A DNA stretch of 64,000 nucleotides, from contig NZ_VIQO01000046.1 in NCBI RefSeq assembly GCF_007483665.1, positions 32,687-96,686 on the forward strand. Direction: 5' to 3'. The notes under the pieces were generated by a model. It was given only the letters and a program-made list of their open reading frames with translations, did no database searches and was not told the origin of the DNA. This document shows positions 7,144 to 17,967 of this stretch, in pieces. Position numbers and translations under genes: made by a program. Positions within the stretch are counted from its first letter, which is position 1. Each line of letters begins with the position of its first letter. The stretch comes from Catellatospora sichuanensis (lineage in GTDB: Bacteria > Actinomycetota > Actinomycetes > Mycobacteriales > Micromonosporaceae).

Positions 7144-10140
7144 CTACGAGCCGAGGGCCATGGCGAAGATGTGCATCGTCGGCACTCCGGTCGCCGGACC
7201 TGCGCTGATGTTGGGCAGTTCGACGCGCACGACGGGCTTCGCCGACAGCGGCACGCCGACGTAGTAGATGGTCGCGGCCGTGTTCTCGCGGCGGTTGCCG
7301 GGCCGGTTCTGGTAGGCCATCACGATCGCCGAGGTCGCACCCGACTTCGGAGGGCCGTACCAGTCGGGCACGCCGAGGGTGAACGCCTGGCGCGTGCCGT
7401 CGGCATACACCACCGTGGCGGTGCCGGACACGGCTCCGTAGGTGCCCGCGGCGAGGAAACCGAGCTGGCTGCCGGTGCCGCTCACGGCGATGGACTGTCC
7501 CGTGGCGACCGCGTTGTCCGGTGCGCCCGACTGCACGGCGGGCCAGCGGAAGTTCACTCCGTTGCGGCTCACCGTGGCGCCCGGCGTCACTCCGGCCTGG
7601 GCGAGCGCCTGCGCCGACAGCGTCGCCCCACCGCCGTCGAAGTTGCCGACGCCGGTGTTGTCGTCGCTGGTCGTGCTGACATTGCTGAAGGTCTCCTCCA
7701 GGGTCGGCACCTGTGTGGCGACCGGCTGCGCCCGGTAGGTCCGACCGGCTCGGACGGTCAGCCGGATGCTGTCGGAGTCGACCCGCACCGAGGCCGGCGT
7801 CGTGCCGTCGGCCACGTCGACGACGGTGTGGCCGCCGCCGAACACCCGGCCGCGCAACTGGACGGTGCCGTCGCGATCGGCCCGGATGAGGCCCTCCGTC
7901 AACCGGCCGGCGCTCCAGGCGATGCCCACGGTGTACCCGCCCCGGCCGCGCAGGCCCGCCACCCGGCCGCTCGGCCACGCCGGCGGCAGCGCCGGCAGCA
8001 GGTGCAGCTCGCCGTTGTGGCTGTGCAGCAGCATCTCAGCGATGCCCGAGGTCGCACCGAAGTTGCCGTCGATCTGGAAAGGCGGGTGCAGGTCGAACAT
8101 GTTCGGCGCGAGCCGGGACGTGGTGACGAGGTCTTTGATCAGCTTGTGGGCCCGTGCGCCCTCCTCCATCCGCGCCCAAAAGTTGATCTTCCAGGCGAGT
8201 GACCATCCGGTGCCGTCGTCGCCGCGCAGCTCCAGGGTCCGCCGTGCCGCTTCGAACAGCGTGGACGTGGTCCGTTTGGTGATCTGGTTGCTGGGATGCA
8301 GGCCGTAGAGGTGGGAGATGTGGCGATGGGTGCGCTCGGGCTCGACCCAGTCGTAGAGCCACTCCTGGATGTTGCCGCGGGAGCCCACCCGCATCGGCGC
8401 CAGCCGCTGGCGGGCTGCGCGGACCTGCGTCCGGAAGTCGGTGTCCACGCCGAGCACCTCGCCGGCCGCGGCGCATCCGTCGAACAGGTCCCGCAGGATC
8501 TGGTTGTCCATCGTCGGACCCGCGCAGACGCTGACGTCGCTATGGTGGGCGAGCTCGGGGGAGTTGGAGGGGTTGGTGACGAGGTAGCCGAGATTCGGTT
8601 CGGTCACCAGGGTGTTGAGGAAGAACTGGGCGGCGCCCTTCAGCGCCGGGTAGTTGGTCCGCAGGAACTCGACGTCGCCGGTGAAGCGGTAGTGGTCCCA
8701 GATCATGGACGCCAGCCAGGCGCCGCCGGTCTGCCACATGCCCCACAGTGCGCCGTCGACGACCGAGGTCGCCCGCCAGGCGTCGGTGTTGTGGTGGGCG
8801 ACCCAGCCGCCGGCCCCGTACTGCACCTGGGCGGTGCGTGCGCCGGTCACCGCGAGGTCCCTGACCATGGCGAACACCGGTTCGTAGCATTCGGACAGGT
8901 TCGTGGTGTCCGCGGGCCAGTAGTTCATCGGCAGGTTGGCGTTGAGGGTGTACTTCGAGTCCCACGGGGGACTCATCTGGTCGTTCCAGATGCCCTGCAG
9001 GTTCGCGGGCTGGGTGCCCGGCCGGGAGGAGGCGATCAGCAGGTATCGGCCGAACTGGAACAGCAGCGCGGAGAACTGCGGATCGTCGACGGCGGAGTGC
9101 CGCGCGATGCGGACGTCGGTCGGCTGGTCTGCCGCGGAGGTCCGCCCGAGGTCGAGCGTCGTTCGGGAGAACAGCGCCTGGTAGTCGGCGAGGTGCCGAC
9201 TGCGCAGCTGGTCGTAGCCGAGGTTGCGGGCGGCGGCCAGGTGCCCGCGGGCGATGCCCCCGTAGTCGCCGCCGACATTGCGGTAGTTGACGTAGCTCGA
9301 GCCGATGGTGATCACGAGGGTGGCGCTGGTCGCGCCCGTCACCCGCAGCACGCCGCCGGAGCTGGAGACGGTGCCGCCCGATGCGGTGACGGCGGCCAGG
9401 GCCAGGAACCGTACCGCTCCGGTGATGCCTTCCATGCTGCCGGAGGTGCCGTCGATGGCCACGGTGGTGCCGTCGGGACTGGACAGGGTGGTCCGCTGCG
9501 GGCTGTCGAACGTCGCGGTGAAGGTGACGGCGGCGCTGCGGTCGGCGGTCAGCCGGATGACGATCGCCTGGTCCGGTGCGCTGGCGAAGACCTCCCGCTG
9601 GTACCGCACGCCGTTCATCAGGTAGCTGACGGCGGTGGTGGCGGTGGTCAGGTCGAGCCGCCGCGTGTACTGCGAGGCGCTGCCCGAGGTGGGGAAGGTG
9701 AGCCGGAGGTTGCCGACCGGCTGGTACGCCAGCTGCCCGACCGGCCGGCCCAGCATTCTCTGGTTGATCAGGTCCTGGGCCTGGCTCCACTGGTTGGCGA
9801 AGACCAGCCGCCGGATCTCGGCCAGGGCCTGCGCCCCGGCGGTGTTGCTCGGGTCGTGCGGGCCGCCTGCCCACACCGTGTCCTCGTTGAGCTGGAGCCG
9901 TTCGACGTCGACGTTGCCGAAGACCATCGCACCGAGCCGGCCGTTGCCGACCGGCATGGCGCGCAGCCAGTCGGTGCCGGCGGGCTGGGCGTACCAGAGC
10001 GCGAGATCGTCGGCTGCGAGCACCTCGGGCGGCGCCGTCGAGCCGGCCTGCGCCTCAGCGGTCCACGGTAGGGGCAGCAGCAGGGCTCCCGTGCCGACCG
10101 CACCGGTTTTGATCACTTGTCTGCGGGTCAGATCCGACAT
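7144..10140 (-). CDS. Secreted GH95 alpha-L-fucosidase with C-terminal beta-sandwich
   Basis: A 998-residue GH95 protein. A Tat signal (TRRQVIKTGAVG) is followed by a fucosidase body starting LWYAQPAGTDWLRAMPVGNG and holding LNEDTVWAGGP. Catalytic-region motifs are NANLPMNYWPAD (the Asn pair), NPSNSPE (general-acid Glu region) and HPPFQIDGNFG (Asp). The family inverts and releases L-fucose from alpha-1,2-linked and other glycans. After about residue 790 a C-terminal extension (VPTLEETFSNVSTTSDDN onward) looks like a carbohydrate-binding sandwich of the NPCBM type. ATG 10140 has a weak GGAG. Released fucose would feed the adjacent oxidative pathway; no fucose transporter is in the window. Confidence 0.92.
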   Translation of the reverse strand: MSDLTRRQVIKTGAVGTGALLLPLPWTAEAQAGSTAPPEVLAADDLALWYAQPAGTDWLRAMPVGNGRLGAMVFGNVDVERLQLNEDTVWAGGPHDPSNTAGAQALAEIRRLVFANQWSQAQDLINQRMLGRPVGQLAYQPVGNLRLTFPTSGSASQYTRRLDLTTATTAVSYLMNGVRYQREVFASAPDQAIVIRLTADRSAAVTFTATFDSPQRTTLSSPDGTTVAIDGTSGSMEGITGAVRFLALAAVTASGGTVSSSGGVLRVTGATSATLVITIGSSYVNYRNVGGDYGGIARGHLAAARNLGYDQLRSRHLADYQALFSRTTLDLGRTSAADQPTDVRIARHSAVDDPQFSALLFQFGRYLLIASSRPGTQPANLQGIWNDQMSPPWDSKYTLNANLPMNYWPADTTNLSECYEPVFAMVRDLAVTGARTAQVQYGAGGWVAHHNTDAWRATSVVDGALWGMWQTGGAWLASMIWDHYRFTGDVEFLRTNYPALKGAAQFFLNTLVTEPNLGYLVTNPSNSPELAHHSDVSVCAGPTMDNQILRDLFDGCAAAGEVLGVDTDFRTQVRAARQRLAPMRVGSRGNIQEWLYDWVEPERTHRHISHLYGLHPSNQITKRTTSTLFEAARRTLELRGDDGTGWSLAWKINFWARMEEGARAHKLIKDLVTTSRLAPNMFDLHPPFQIDGNFGATSGIAEMLLHSHNGELHLLPALPPAWPSGRVAGLRGRGGYTVGIAWSAGRLTEGLIRADRDGTVQLRGRVFGGGHTVVDVADGTTPASVRVDSDSIRLTVRAGRTYRAQPVATQVPTLEETFSNVSTTSDDNTGVGNFDGGGATLSAQALAQAGVTPGATVSRNGVNFRWPAVQSGAPDNAVATGQSIAVSGTGSQLGFLAAGTYGAVSGTATVVYADGTRQAFTLGVPDWYGPPKSGATSAIVMAYQNRPGNRRENTAATIYYVGVPLSAKPVVRVELPNISAGPATGVPTMHIFAMALGS

Positions 10141-10259
10141 CTCGGTTCTCCAACGGGGACGGTCCTCATGGATGGGCGCCGGTCCTCATGCCACCAGCAC
10201 CCGCGGCGGGGCCTGGTCGCCGCAGCGTGGGAAGCGACGGTGTTCTATGTGTATCGACG

Positions 10260-10288
10260 AGGTTAAGAGATGTGACGTCAGACGTCAA
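10260..10288 (-). promoter_or_regulatory. GH95 promoter overlapped by TGACGTCA operator, fucose locus copy 3
   Basis: On the minus strand a -35 TTGACG (10288-10283) and a -10 TAACCT (10265-10260) are separated by exactly 17 nt. The perfect palindrome TGACGTCA (10273-10280) fills the spacer and a second GACGTC overlaps the -35. This is a textbook repressor layout, using the same core as sites at 1051 and 6970. Confidence 0.65.
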
Positions 10289-10328
10289 TGTTCGCTCCGG
10301 ACCTGCCGGACCCGCGCAGTCGCGCGAA

Positions 10329-10342
10329 TGTGACCGATAACA
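10329..10342 (+). promoter_or_regulatory. Upstream copy of LacI-type operator
   Basis: TGTGACCGATAACA matches the downstream box at 10461-10474 at 13 of 14 positions, 132 bp away. Paired sites suit a looping LacI-family repressor. It lies in the 607-bp divergent gap between GH95 and the sugar dehydrogenase gene. Confidence 0.5.
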
Positions 10343-10447
10343 GGTCGGACGTCAAGGCCTGGCGAAAATGTTTCGCACGAGCGCAGGTCAGCCAGACTGA
10401 CGCCGCCCAGCGCTGCGACGTGCGACAAGTCGATTGACGCGTGTGGG

Positions 10448-10475
10448 TTGACAACCGGAGTGTTACCGATAACAT
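10448..10475 (+). promoter_or_regulatory. Promoter of the secreted sugar dehydrogenase with LacI-type operator
   Basis: TTGACA (10448-10453), a 16-nt spacer and TAACAT (10470-10475) form a near-consensus promoter. The inverted repeat TGTTA-CCGA-TAACA (10461-10474) covers the -10. The predicted 5' leader is about 265 nt, unusually long; I see no recognisable riboswitch in it. Confidence 0.6.
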
Positions 10476-10747
10476 CGACCGGGCCGACTCCCTGACCGCG
10501 TCGAAGACCGACGGCGGGCCGCCATTTCGGCGAGCGCACAGGGACGGCGAGATCGGCAACAGTTTCGTCGAGGTGAACCGGCGGCGCGGGACCCCATCGA
10601 CTGGCGATCTTTGATGGTCATTCGCGCCGTCAGAGGCCGCCGCCTGTCGGGCGCGGCAACCGGCAGGCAGCATCCCCCGCTCCGGCATCGGACGCGACGG
10701 CGCGCGCCCGTTCCCGGTCTCACCCGCCACGAAGGGACCACACGTCC

Positions 10748-13606
10748 ATGACGGACAGACCCCACCCCCATCGCTTCAGACGCTGGACATCCACCGGCTC
10801 GGCATCGACGCTGATCGTCGCAGCCGCATTCGCCGCAGGCCCCTCCGGTCTCGGAGGTCCTGCGCCCGCCGCGGCGCATCCCATCGTCAGTTCCGACTTC
10901 CAGCAGGTCACGCTGGCCAAGGGCGTCTCCGAGATGGGCGAGCCGATGACGCTGGCGGTGCTGCCCGACCGGTCGGTCCTGCACACCGCCCGCAACGGCA
11001 CGCTGCGCCGCACCGACGCGGCCGGCAACACGTCGGTCGTCGGCACCATCCCGGTCTACACGCACGACGAGGAGGGCCTGCACGGCGTCGGCATCGATCC
11101 GAACTTCGCCTCGAACCGGCACATCTTCCTCTACTACGCCCCGCCGCTGTCCACCCCGGGCGGTGACGCCCCCACCACCGGCAGCAACTGGTCGGCGTGG
11201 CAGGGGGTCAACCGGCTCTCCCGGTTCACCCTGAACTCCGACTTCACCGTCAACCAGTCGAGCAAGGTCGACATCCTCGACGTCGCCGCCGACCGGGGCA
11301 TCTGCTGCCACACCGGCGGCGACATCGACTTCGACGCCGCGGGCAACCTCTACCTGTCGACCGGCGACGACAGCAACCCGTTCGAGTCCGCAGGCTTCGC
11401 GCCCCTGGACGAGCGGACCAGCCGCAACCCCGCCTACGACGCCCAGCGTTCCGCGGCCAACACCAACGACCTGCGCGGCAAGATCCTGCGGATCAAGGTG
11501 AACGCGAACGGTTCGTACTCGATCCCCGACGGCAACATGTTCGTCGACTCCGACGCGCGGACCCGTCCCGAGATCTACGCGATGGGTTTCCGCAACCCGT
11601 TCCGGATCGGCGTCGACAAGGCCAGCGGCGTGGTCTACGTCGGCGAGTACGGCCCCGACTCCGGCTCCACCACCAACCGGGGACCGAGCGGGCAGGTCGA
11701 GTTCGACCGGGTGACCGGGCCGGGCAACTACGGCTGGCCCTACTGCACCGGCACGAACACCTCCAACGAGACGTATGCCGAGTGGGACTTCGCGAGCAAC
11801 ACGGCCGGATCGAAGTACAACTGCTCCGGCGGACCCACCAACAACTCGTTCCGCAACACCGGCCTGCCTACCCTGCCGGCCGCGAAGACGGCCTGGATCC
11901 GCTACGCCGGGGATGCCGGCAGCCCGTCGGAGTTCGGCAGCGGCTCGGAGTCCCCGATGGGCGGACCCGTCTACCGCTACGACGCCGCGCTGAACTCCAG
12001 CACGAAGTTCCCGCAGGGCTTCGACGGGCAGTTCTTCGCCGGTGAATTCGGCCGCAGCTGGATCAAGCCGATCCACGTCAACTCCGACGGCACCCGGGGC
12101 ACCATCGAGTCGTTCCCGTGGAACGGCAAGCAGGTCATGGACATGGCGTTCGGGCCCGACGGCGCGCTGTACGTGCTGGACTACGGCACCGGCTACTACA
12201 ACGGCGACGCCAACTCGGCCCTGTACCGCTACGACTACGTCGGCAGCGGCAACCGGGCGCCGACCGCGGTGGCGAAGGCCGACCGGACCTCCGGGGTGGC
12301 CCCGCTGACCGTGACCTTCTCCTCGGCGGGATCCTCCGATCCCGAAGGGGGCACGCTCACCTACTCGTGGACGTTCGGTGACGGCACCACGTCGACGGCG
12401 GCCAACCCGGTCAAGACCTACAGCGCCAACGGCGCCTACACCGCCACGCTGACGGTCCGCGACCCCCAGGGAGCCACCGGATCGGCGAGCGTGCAGATCG
12501 GCGTCGGCAACACCGCGCCGACGGTCACCATCAGCACCCCGGCCAACGGGCAGCTGTTCAGCTTCGGTGACACCGTCCCGTTCAGCGTCACGGTGACCGA
12601 CCCGGAGGACGGCACGATCGACTGCACCAAGGTCAAGATGACCTACGTGCTCGGCCACGACAGCCACGGCCACCAGATCACCTCGCAGAGCGGGTGCACC
12701 GGATCGATCGCGGTCCCCGTCGACGGCGAGCACGACGACGCGGCCAACATCTTCGGGGTCTTCGACGCCGAGTACACCGACGCGGGCGGCCTGACCACCC
12801 ACACCCAGCACATCCTGCAGCCGCGCAGGCGGCAGGCCGAACACTTCAAGACCTCGTCGGGGATCGCCACCTACGTCAAGACCGCCGCCGAGGGCGGCAA
12901 GACCGTCGGCGACATCCACAACGGCGACTGGATCGCGTTCGAGCCGTACCGGATCAACAACGTGACCTCGTTCACCGCCCGGGTCTCCTCGGCGGGCGCC
13001 GGCGGCACCCTGCAGATCCGCGCAGGCTCGGCCACCGGCACCGTGCTCGGTTCGGCGACCGTGCCGGTCACCGGATCATGGGACACCTTCGCCACGGTCA
13101 CCGGGACGATCGCCAACCCGCCGACCGGCACCGCGACCCTGTACCTCACCTTCGCAGGCTCCGGCACCGGCTTCCTGTACGACCTCGACTCGTTCACCCT
13201 CGGCACCACCACCGGCGGCACCGACCGCACCGGTCCGATCAAGGGGCTGGCCGGAAAGTGCCTGGACGTGCGCAACGGTGCGACCGCCGACGGCACGCAG
13301 ATCCAGCTCTACACCTGTAACGGCGGCAGCTCGCAGGCGTGGACGGTCGGCTCCGGCTCGACGATCAAGGCGTTCGGCAAGTGCCTGGACGTCAACGGCG
13401 GCGCCACGGCAGACGGCACGAAGATCCAGCTGTGGACGTGCAACGGCGGTGCGGCGCAGAACTGGGCGGCGCAGTCCGACGGGTCGCTGCGCAACCCGCA
13501 GTCCGGCAAGTGCCTGGACGTGTCCAACAACAGCTCGACCGACGGCCAGGCCGTGCACCTGTGGACCTGCCACGGCGGCGCCAACCAGAAATGGACCCTG
13601 CCCTGA
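10748..13606 (+). CDS. Secreted PQQ-type sugar dehydrogenase with PKD, CBM6 and ricin-B domains
   Basis: A 952-residue exported multidomain protein. A signal peptide (to about residue 42) is followed by a glucose/sorbosone-dehydrogenase beta-propeller (about 45-490; EEGLHGVGIDPNFA, LRGKILRI, YGWPYC), a PKD domain (about 497-585; YSWTFGDGT), an Ig-like stretch, a CBM6-type module (about 695-815) and a ricin-B trefoil (about 825-951). The catalytic class suggests PQQ-dependent oxidation of a sugar at the surface or outside the cell. The start at 10748 follows GAAGGGA. The next gene shares its CBM6 and lectin tail, so both probably bind the same polymer. Confidence 0.88.
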   Translation: MTDRPHPHRFRRWTSTGSASTLIVAAAFAAGPSGLGGPAPAAAHPIVSSDFQQVTLAKGVSEMGEPMTLAVLPDRSVLHTARNGTLRRTDAAGNTSVVGTIPVYTHDEEGLHGVGIDPNFASNRHIFLYYAPPLSTPGGDAPTTGSNWSAWQGVNRLSRFTLNSDFTVNQSSKVDILDVAADRGICCHTGGDIDFDAAGNLYLSTGDDSNPFESAGFAPLDERTSRNPAYDAQRSAANTNDLRGKILRIKVNANGSYSIPDGNMFVDSDARTRPEIYAMGFRNPFRIGVDKASGVVYVGEYGPDSGSTTNRGPSGQVEFDRVTGPGNYGWPYCTGTNTSNETYAEWDFASNTAGSKYNCSGGPTNNSFRNTGLPTLPAAKTAWIRYAGDAGSPSEFGSGSESPMGGPVYRYDAALNSSTKFPQGFDGQFFAGEFGRSWIKPIHVNSDGTRGTIESFPWNGKQVMDMAFGPDGALYVLDYGTGYYNGDANSALYRYDYVGSGNRAPTAVAKADRTSGVAPLTVTFSSAGSSDPEGGTLTYSWTFGDGTTSTAANPVKTYSANGAYTATLTVRDPQGATGSASVQIGVGNTAPTVTISTPANGQLFSFGDTVPFSVTVTDPEDGTIDCTKVKMTYVLGHDSHGHQITSQSGCTGSIAVPVDGEHDDAANIFGVFDAEYTDAGGLTTHTQHILQPRRRQAEHFKTSSGIATYVKTAAEGGKTVGDIHNGDWIAFEPYRINNVTSFTARVSSAGAGGTLQIRAGSATGTVLGSATVPVTGSWDTFATVTGTIANPPTGTATLYLTFAGSGTGFLYDLDSFTLGTTTGGTDRTGPIKGLAGKCLDVRNGATADGTQIQLYTCNGGSSQAWTVGSGSTIKAFGKCLDVNGGATADGTKIQLWTCNGGAAQNWAAQSDGSLRNPQSGKCLDVSNNSSTDGQAVHLWTCHGGANQKWTLP
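13235..13606 (+). repeat. 372-bp C-terminal lectin duplication, copy A
   Basis: From ccgatcaaggggctggcc to the stop codon this segment aligns without gaps to 15419-15790. It encodes the three-repeat ricin-B trefoil of the sugar dehydrogenase. Long identical runs at DNA level indicate recent duplication or gene conversion. Confidence 0.85.
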
Positions 13607-13612
13607 CGTGAC

Positions 13613-13649
13613 GGTCCCTCACCGGCGCTCGCGCGTCGCGTGAGGGACC
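13613..13649 (+). terminator. Hairpin after sugar dehydrogenase gene
   Basis: GGTCCCTCAC (13613-13622) pairs perfectly with GTGAGGGACC (13640-13649) around a GC-rich 17-nt loop. It ends 30 bp before the next start, so it may attenuate rather than fully separate the two genes. Confidence 0.65.
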
Positions 13650-13678
13650 CTCCGGCACCGCACACCGAGGAGAACCTC

Positions 13679-15790
13679 ATGCGCAGACTTTTCCGACCCA
13701 CGCTCAGCGCGGCCGTCGCCGTCCTGGCCGCGCTGGCAGGCGCCGTTCCGGCCAGCCCGGCCAGCGCCGCCGACGCACCGTACGACGTGCTGGTCTTCTC
13801 CAAGACGGCCGGCTTCCGGCACGACTCGATCGCCGCGGGCATCCAGGCGATCCAATCCCTGGGGGCGGCCAACAGCTTCACCGTCACCGCGACCGAGGAC
13901 GCCGCCGCCTTCACCACCGGCAACCTGGCCCAGTACGAGGCGGTCGTCTTCCTCAACACCACCGGTGACGTGCTCAACGCCAGCCAGCAGACCGCGTTCG
14001 AGTCCTACATCGGCGCCGGCGGCGGCTTCGTCGGCGTGCACGCCGCCGCCGACACCGAGTACAACTGGCCCTTCTACGGCAACCTGGTCGGGGCCTACTT
14101 CGCCTCCCACCCGGCGATCCAGCAGGCCAACATCAAGGTCGAGAACCGGGCCCACCCGGCCACCGCCCACCTGCCGCAGACCTGGACCCGCACCGAGGAG
14201 TGGTACAACTACCAGACCAACGCCCGCTCCACCGCGCGCGTGCTGGCCACCGTCGACGAGTCCTCGTACTCCGGCGGCTCGATGGGCAGCGACCACCCGC
14301 ACTCCTGGTGCAAGACCTACAGCGGGGGCCGCGCCTTCTACACCGGCGGCGGGCACTCGCAGTCGGCGTACTCCGAGTCGGCGTTCCGCAGCCACCTGCT
14401 CGGCGGCATCCGGTACGCGGCAGGCCGCGCCAGGGCCGACTGCCGCCCGGAGACCGGCTACACCGCTCTCTACAACGGCTCGACCACGGGCTGGTCGCAG
14501 ACCGGGCCGGGCAGCTTCAGCAACAGCGACGCCACACTGACCTCGTCGGGCGGCATGGGCATGCTCGGCTACAGCGCACGGGAGTACACCAACTACTCGC
14601 TGAAGCTCGACTGGCGGATGGCCGACGACGACAACTCCGGCGTGGTCATCGGCTACCCGGCAGGCAGCACCGCACAGGGGGCGCTGGACAACGGCTACGA
14701 GGTCCAGATCGACGCCACCGACGCCACCGACCGGACCACCGGCGCGATCTACGCGATCAAGTCCGCCGACATCGCCGCCCGGGACGCGGCACTCAACCCG
14801 CCGGGGGAGTGGAACACCTTCGAACTGCTCGTCGAAGGCGAACGGCTCCAGGTCTTCCTGAACGGTTCGAAGATCAACGACTTCACCAACACTAACCCGG
14901 CGCGGTCGATGGCCGGCTACATCGGCATCCAGAACCACGGCACCGGCGACGCCGTCTCCTTCCGCAACATCCGGATCAAGGACCTGGGCGGGACCCCGCC
15001 CACCGGCGACATCACCCGCCAGGCCGAGTCGTTCTCCTCGGCCGGCGGAGTCTCGGCGCTGGCCAAGTCGGGTGCGAACGGCGGCCAGGTACTGGGCAAC
15101 ATCGAGTCCGGCGACTGGGCGGCGTACAACGGTCTCGATCTGACCGGGACCACCTCGTTCCGGGCCCGGGTGGCATCCGCGGGCTCCGGCGGCGCGATCC
15201 AGGTCCGGACCGGTTCGGTCACCGGGCCGGTGCTCGGCACCGTCACGGTGGCCAACACCGGCAGCTGGACGAACTTCCAGAATGTCACCACCAGCCTGTC
15301 GGGCGTTCCGTCGAGCACGCAGAACCTGTACCTGACCTTCACCGGCCCGAGCGGATTCCTCTACGACGTCGACGAGTTCGTCCTGCTCAAGGGCACCACC
15401 CCCACCACCGGCACCGGCCCGATCAAGGGGCTGGCCGGAAAGTGCCTGGACGTGCGAGGCGGGGCGAGCACCGACGGCACCCAGATCCAGATCTACACCT
15501 GCAACGGCGGTGCCTCGCAGACGTGGACGGTGAGCCCGAACTCGACGATCAAGGCGTTCGGCAAGTGCCTGGACGTCAGCGGCGGTGCTTCGGCGGACGG
15601 TACGAAGATCCAGCTGTGGACGTGTACCGGCGGTGCGCCGCAGGTCTGGTCGGCGCAGGCTGACGGTTCGCTGCGCAATCCGCAGTCGGGTAAGTGCCTG
15701 GACGTGTCCAACAACAGCTCTGCCGACGGCCAGGCCGTGCACCTGTGGACCTGCCACAACGGCGCCAACCAGAAATGGACCCTGCCCTGA
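13679..15790 (+). CDS. Secreted ThuA / 3-keto-disaccharide hydrolase-like protein with CBM6 and ricin-B
   Basis: A 703-residue exported protein. The start is taken at ATG 13679 (AGGAG 10 nt upstream; MRRLFRPTLSAAVAV signal peptide to about residue 33), not at the GTG 39 bp earlier. Domains: a ThuA-like fold (about 36-240; VLVFSKTAGFRHDS, GGGFVGVHAA), a DUF1080 module (about 255-440; the family now linked to 3-keto-disaccharide hydrolysis), CBM6 (about 450-565), ricin-B (about 580-703). Paired with the upstream PQQ-type dehydrogenase, it suggests extracellular oxidation of a glycoside followed by cleavage of the keto product. Substrate unknown. Confidence 0.87.
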   Translation: MRRLFRPTLSAAVAVLAALAGAVPASPASAADAPYDVLVFSKTAGFRHDSIAAGIQAIQSLGAANSFTVTATEDAAAFTTGNLAQYEAVVFLNTTGDVLNASQQTAFESYIGAGGGFVGVHAAADTEYNWPFYGNLVGAYFASHPAIQQANIKVENRAHPATAHLPQTWTRTEEWYNYQTNARSTARVLATVDESSYSGGSMGSDHPHSWCKTYSGGRAFYTGGGHSQSAYSESAFRSHLLGGIRYAAGRARADCRPETGYTALYNGSTTGWSQTGPGSFSNSDATLTSSGGMGMLGYSAREYTNYSLKLDWRMADDDNSGVVIGYPAGSTAQGALDNGYEVQIDATDATDRTTGAIYAIKSADIAARDAALNPPGEWNTFELLVEGERLQVFLNGSKINDFTNTNPARSMAGYIGIQNHGTGDAVSFRNIRIKDLGGTPPTGDITRQAESFSSAGGVSALAKSGANGGQVLGNIESGDWAAYNGLDLTGTTSFRARVASAGSGGAIQVRTGSVTGPVLGTVTVANTGSWTNFQNVTTSLSGVPSSTQNLYLTFTGPSGFLYDVDEFVLLKGTTPTTGTGPIKGLAGKCLDVRGGASTDGTQIQIYTCNGGASQTWTVSPNSTIKAFGKCLDVSGGASADGTKIQLWTCTGGAPQVWSAQADGSLRNPQSGKCLDVSNNSSADGQAVHLWTCHNGANQKWTLP
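15419..15790 (+). repeat. 372-bp C-terminal lectin duplication, copy B
   Basis: Gap-free partner of 13235-13606, ending at the stop of the ThuA/DUF1080 gene. The preceding CBM6 modules of both genes are also related but more diverged, so the homogenised part is mainly the lectin tail. Confidence 0.85.
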
Positions 15791-15844
15791 ACCGCAAGAA
15801 GCCGACCTGCGCGGGATCCTGAGGCCCAGTTCAGCTCGCGCTAG

Positions 15845-17596
<1,752 letters not shown>

Positions 17597-17682
17597 ACCA
17601 GATCGGCCGCCGGCCCTGACAGGTGCTGGCGGTGCCCCGCGCCATCGCGGCGGAACCACGCCCTGCAGCCGCGAGGACAGAC

Positions 17683-17717
17683 CCGGCGATGTCGGTCGTT
17701 GGCGCCGACATCGCCGG
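17683..17717 (+). terminator. Hairpin after GH54 gene
   Basis: CCGGCGATGTCGG (17683-17695) pairs perfectly with CCGACATCGCCGG (17705-17717), loop of 9 nt. The remaining stretch to 17967, the 3' side of the convergent GNAT gene, holds no gene I can support. Confidence 0.85.
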
Positions 17718-17967
17718 TTCCTGAGCACCTTCACGTAGCGGTCAGCGTCCAGCCGATTGCTTTGCGTCGGTCCTCGATGGACATCCGAACCATTGCAGTC
17801 CACTTCGTGGACATCGTTCAGCGGTGACGGAGCCATCCGATGCCCTGTCGCTGCGACAGGGCGCCGGCTCACCGGGTGAATGACGTGAGTGGGCGGGTGA
17901 CGCCGCCGGCGAGTCCGGCGTGTAGCCGACCCCGCGACGGCCTGCGTGACCAGGCCGGGTGATCTGG

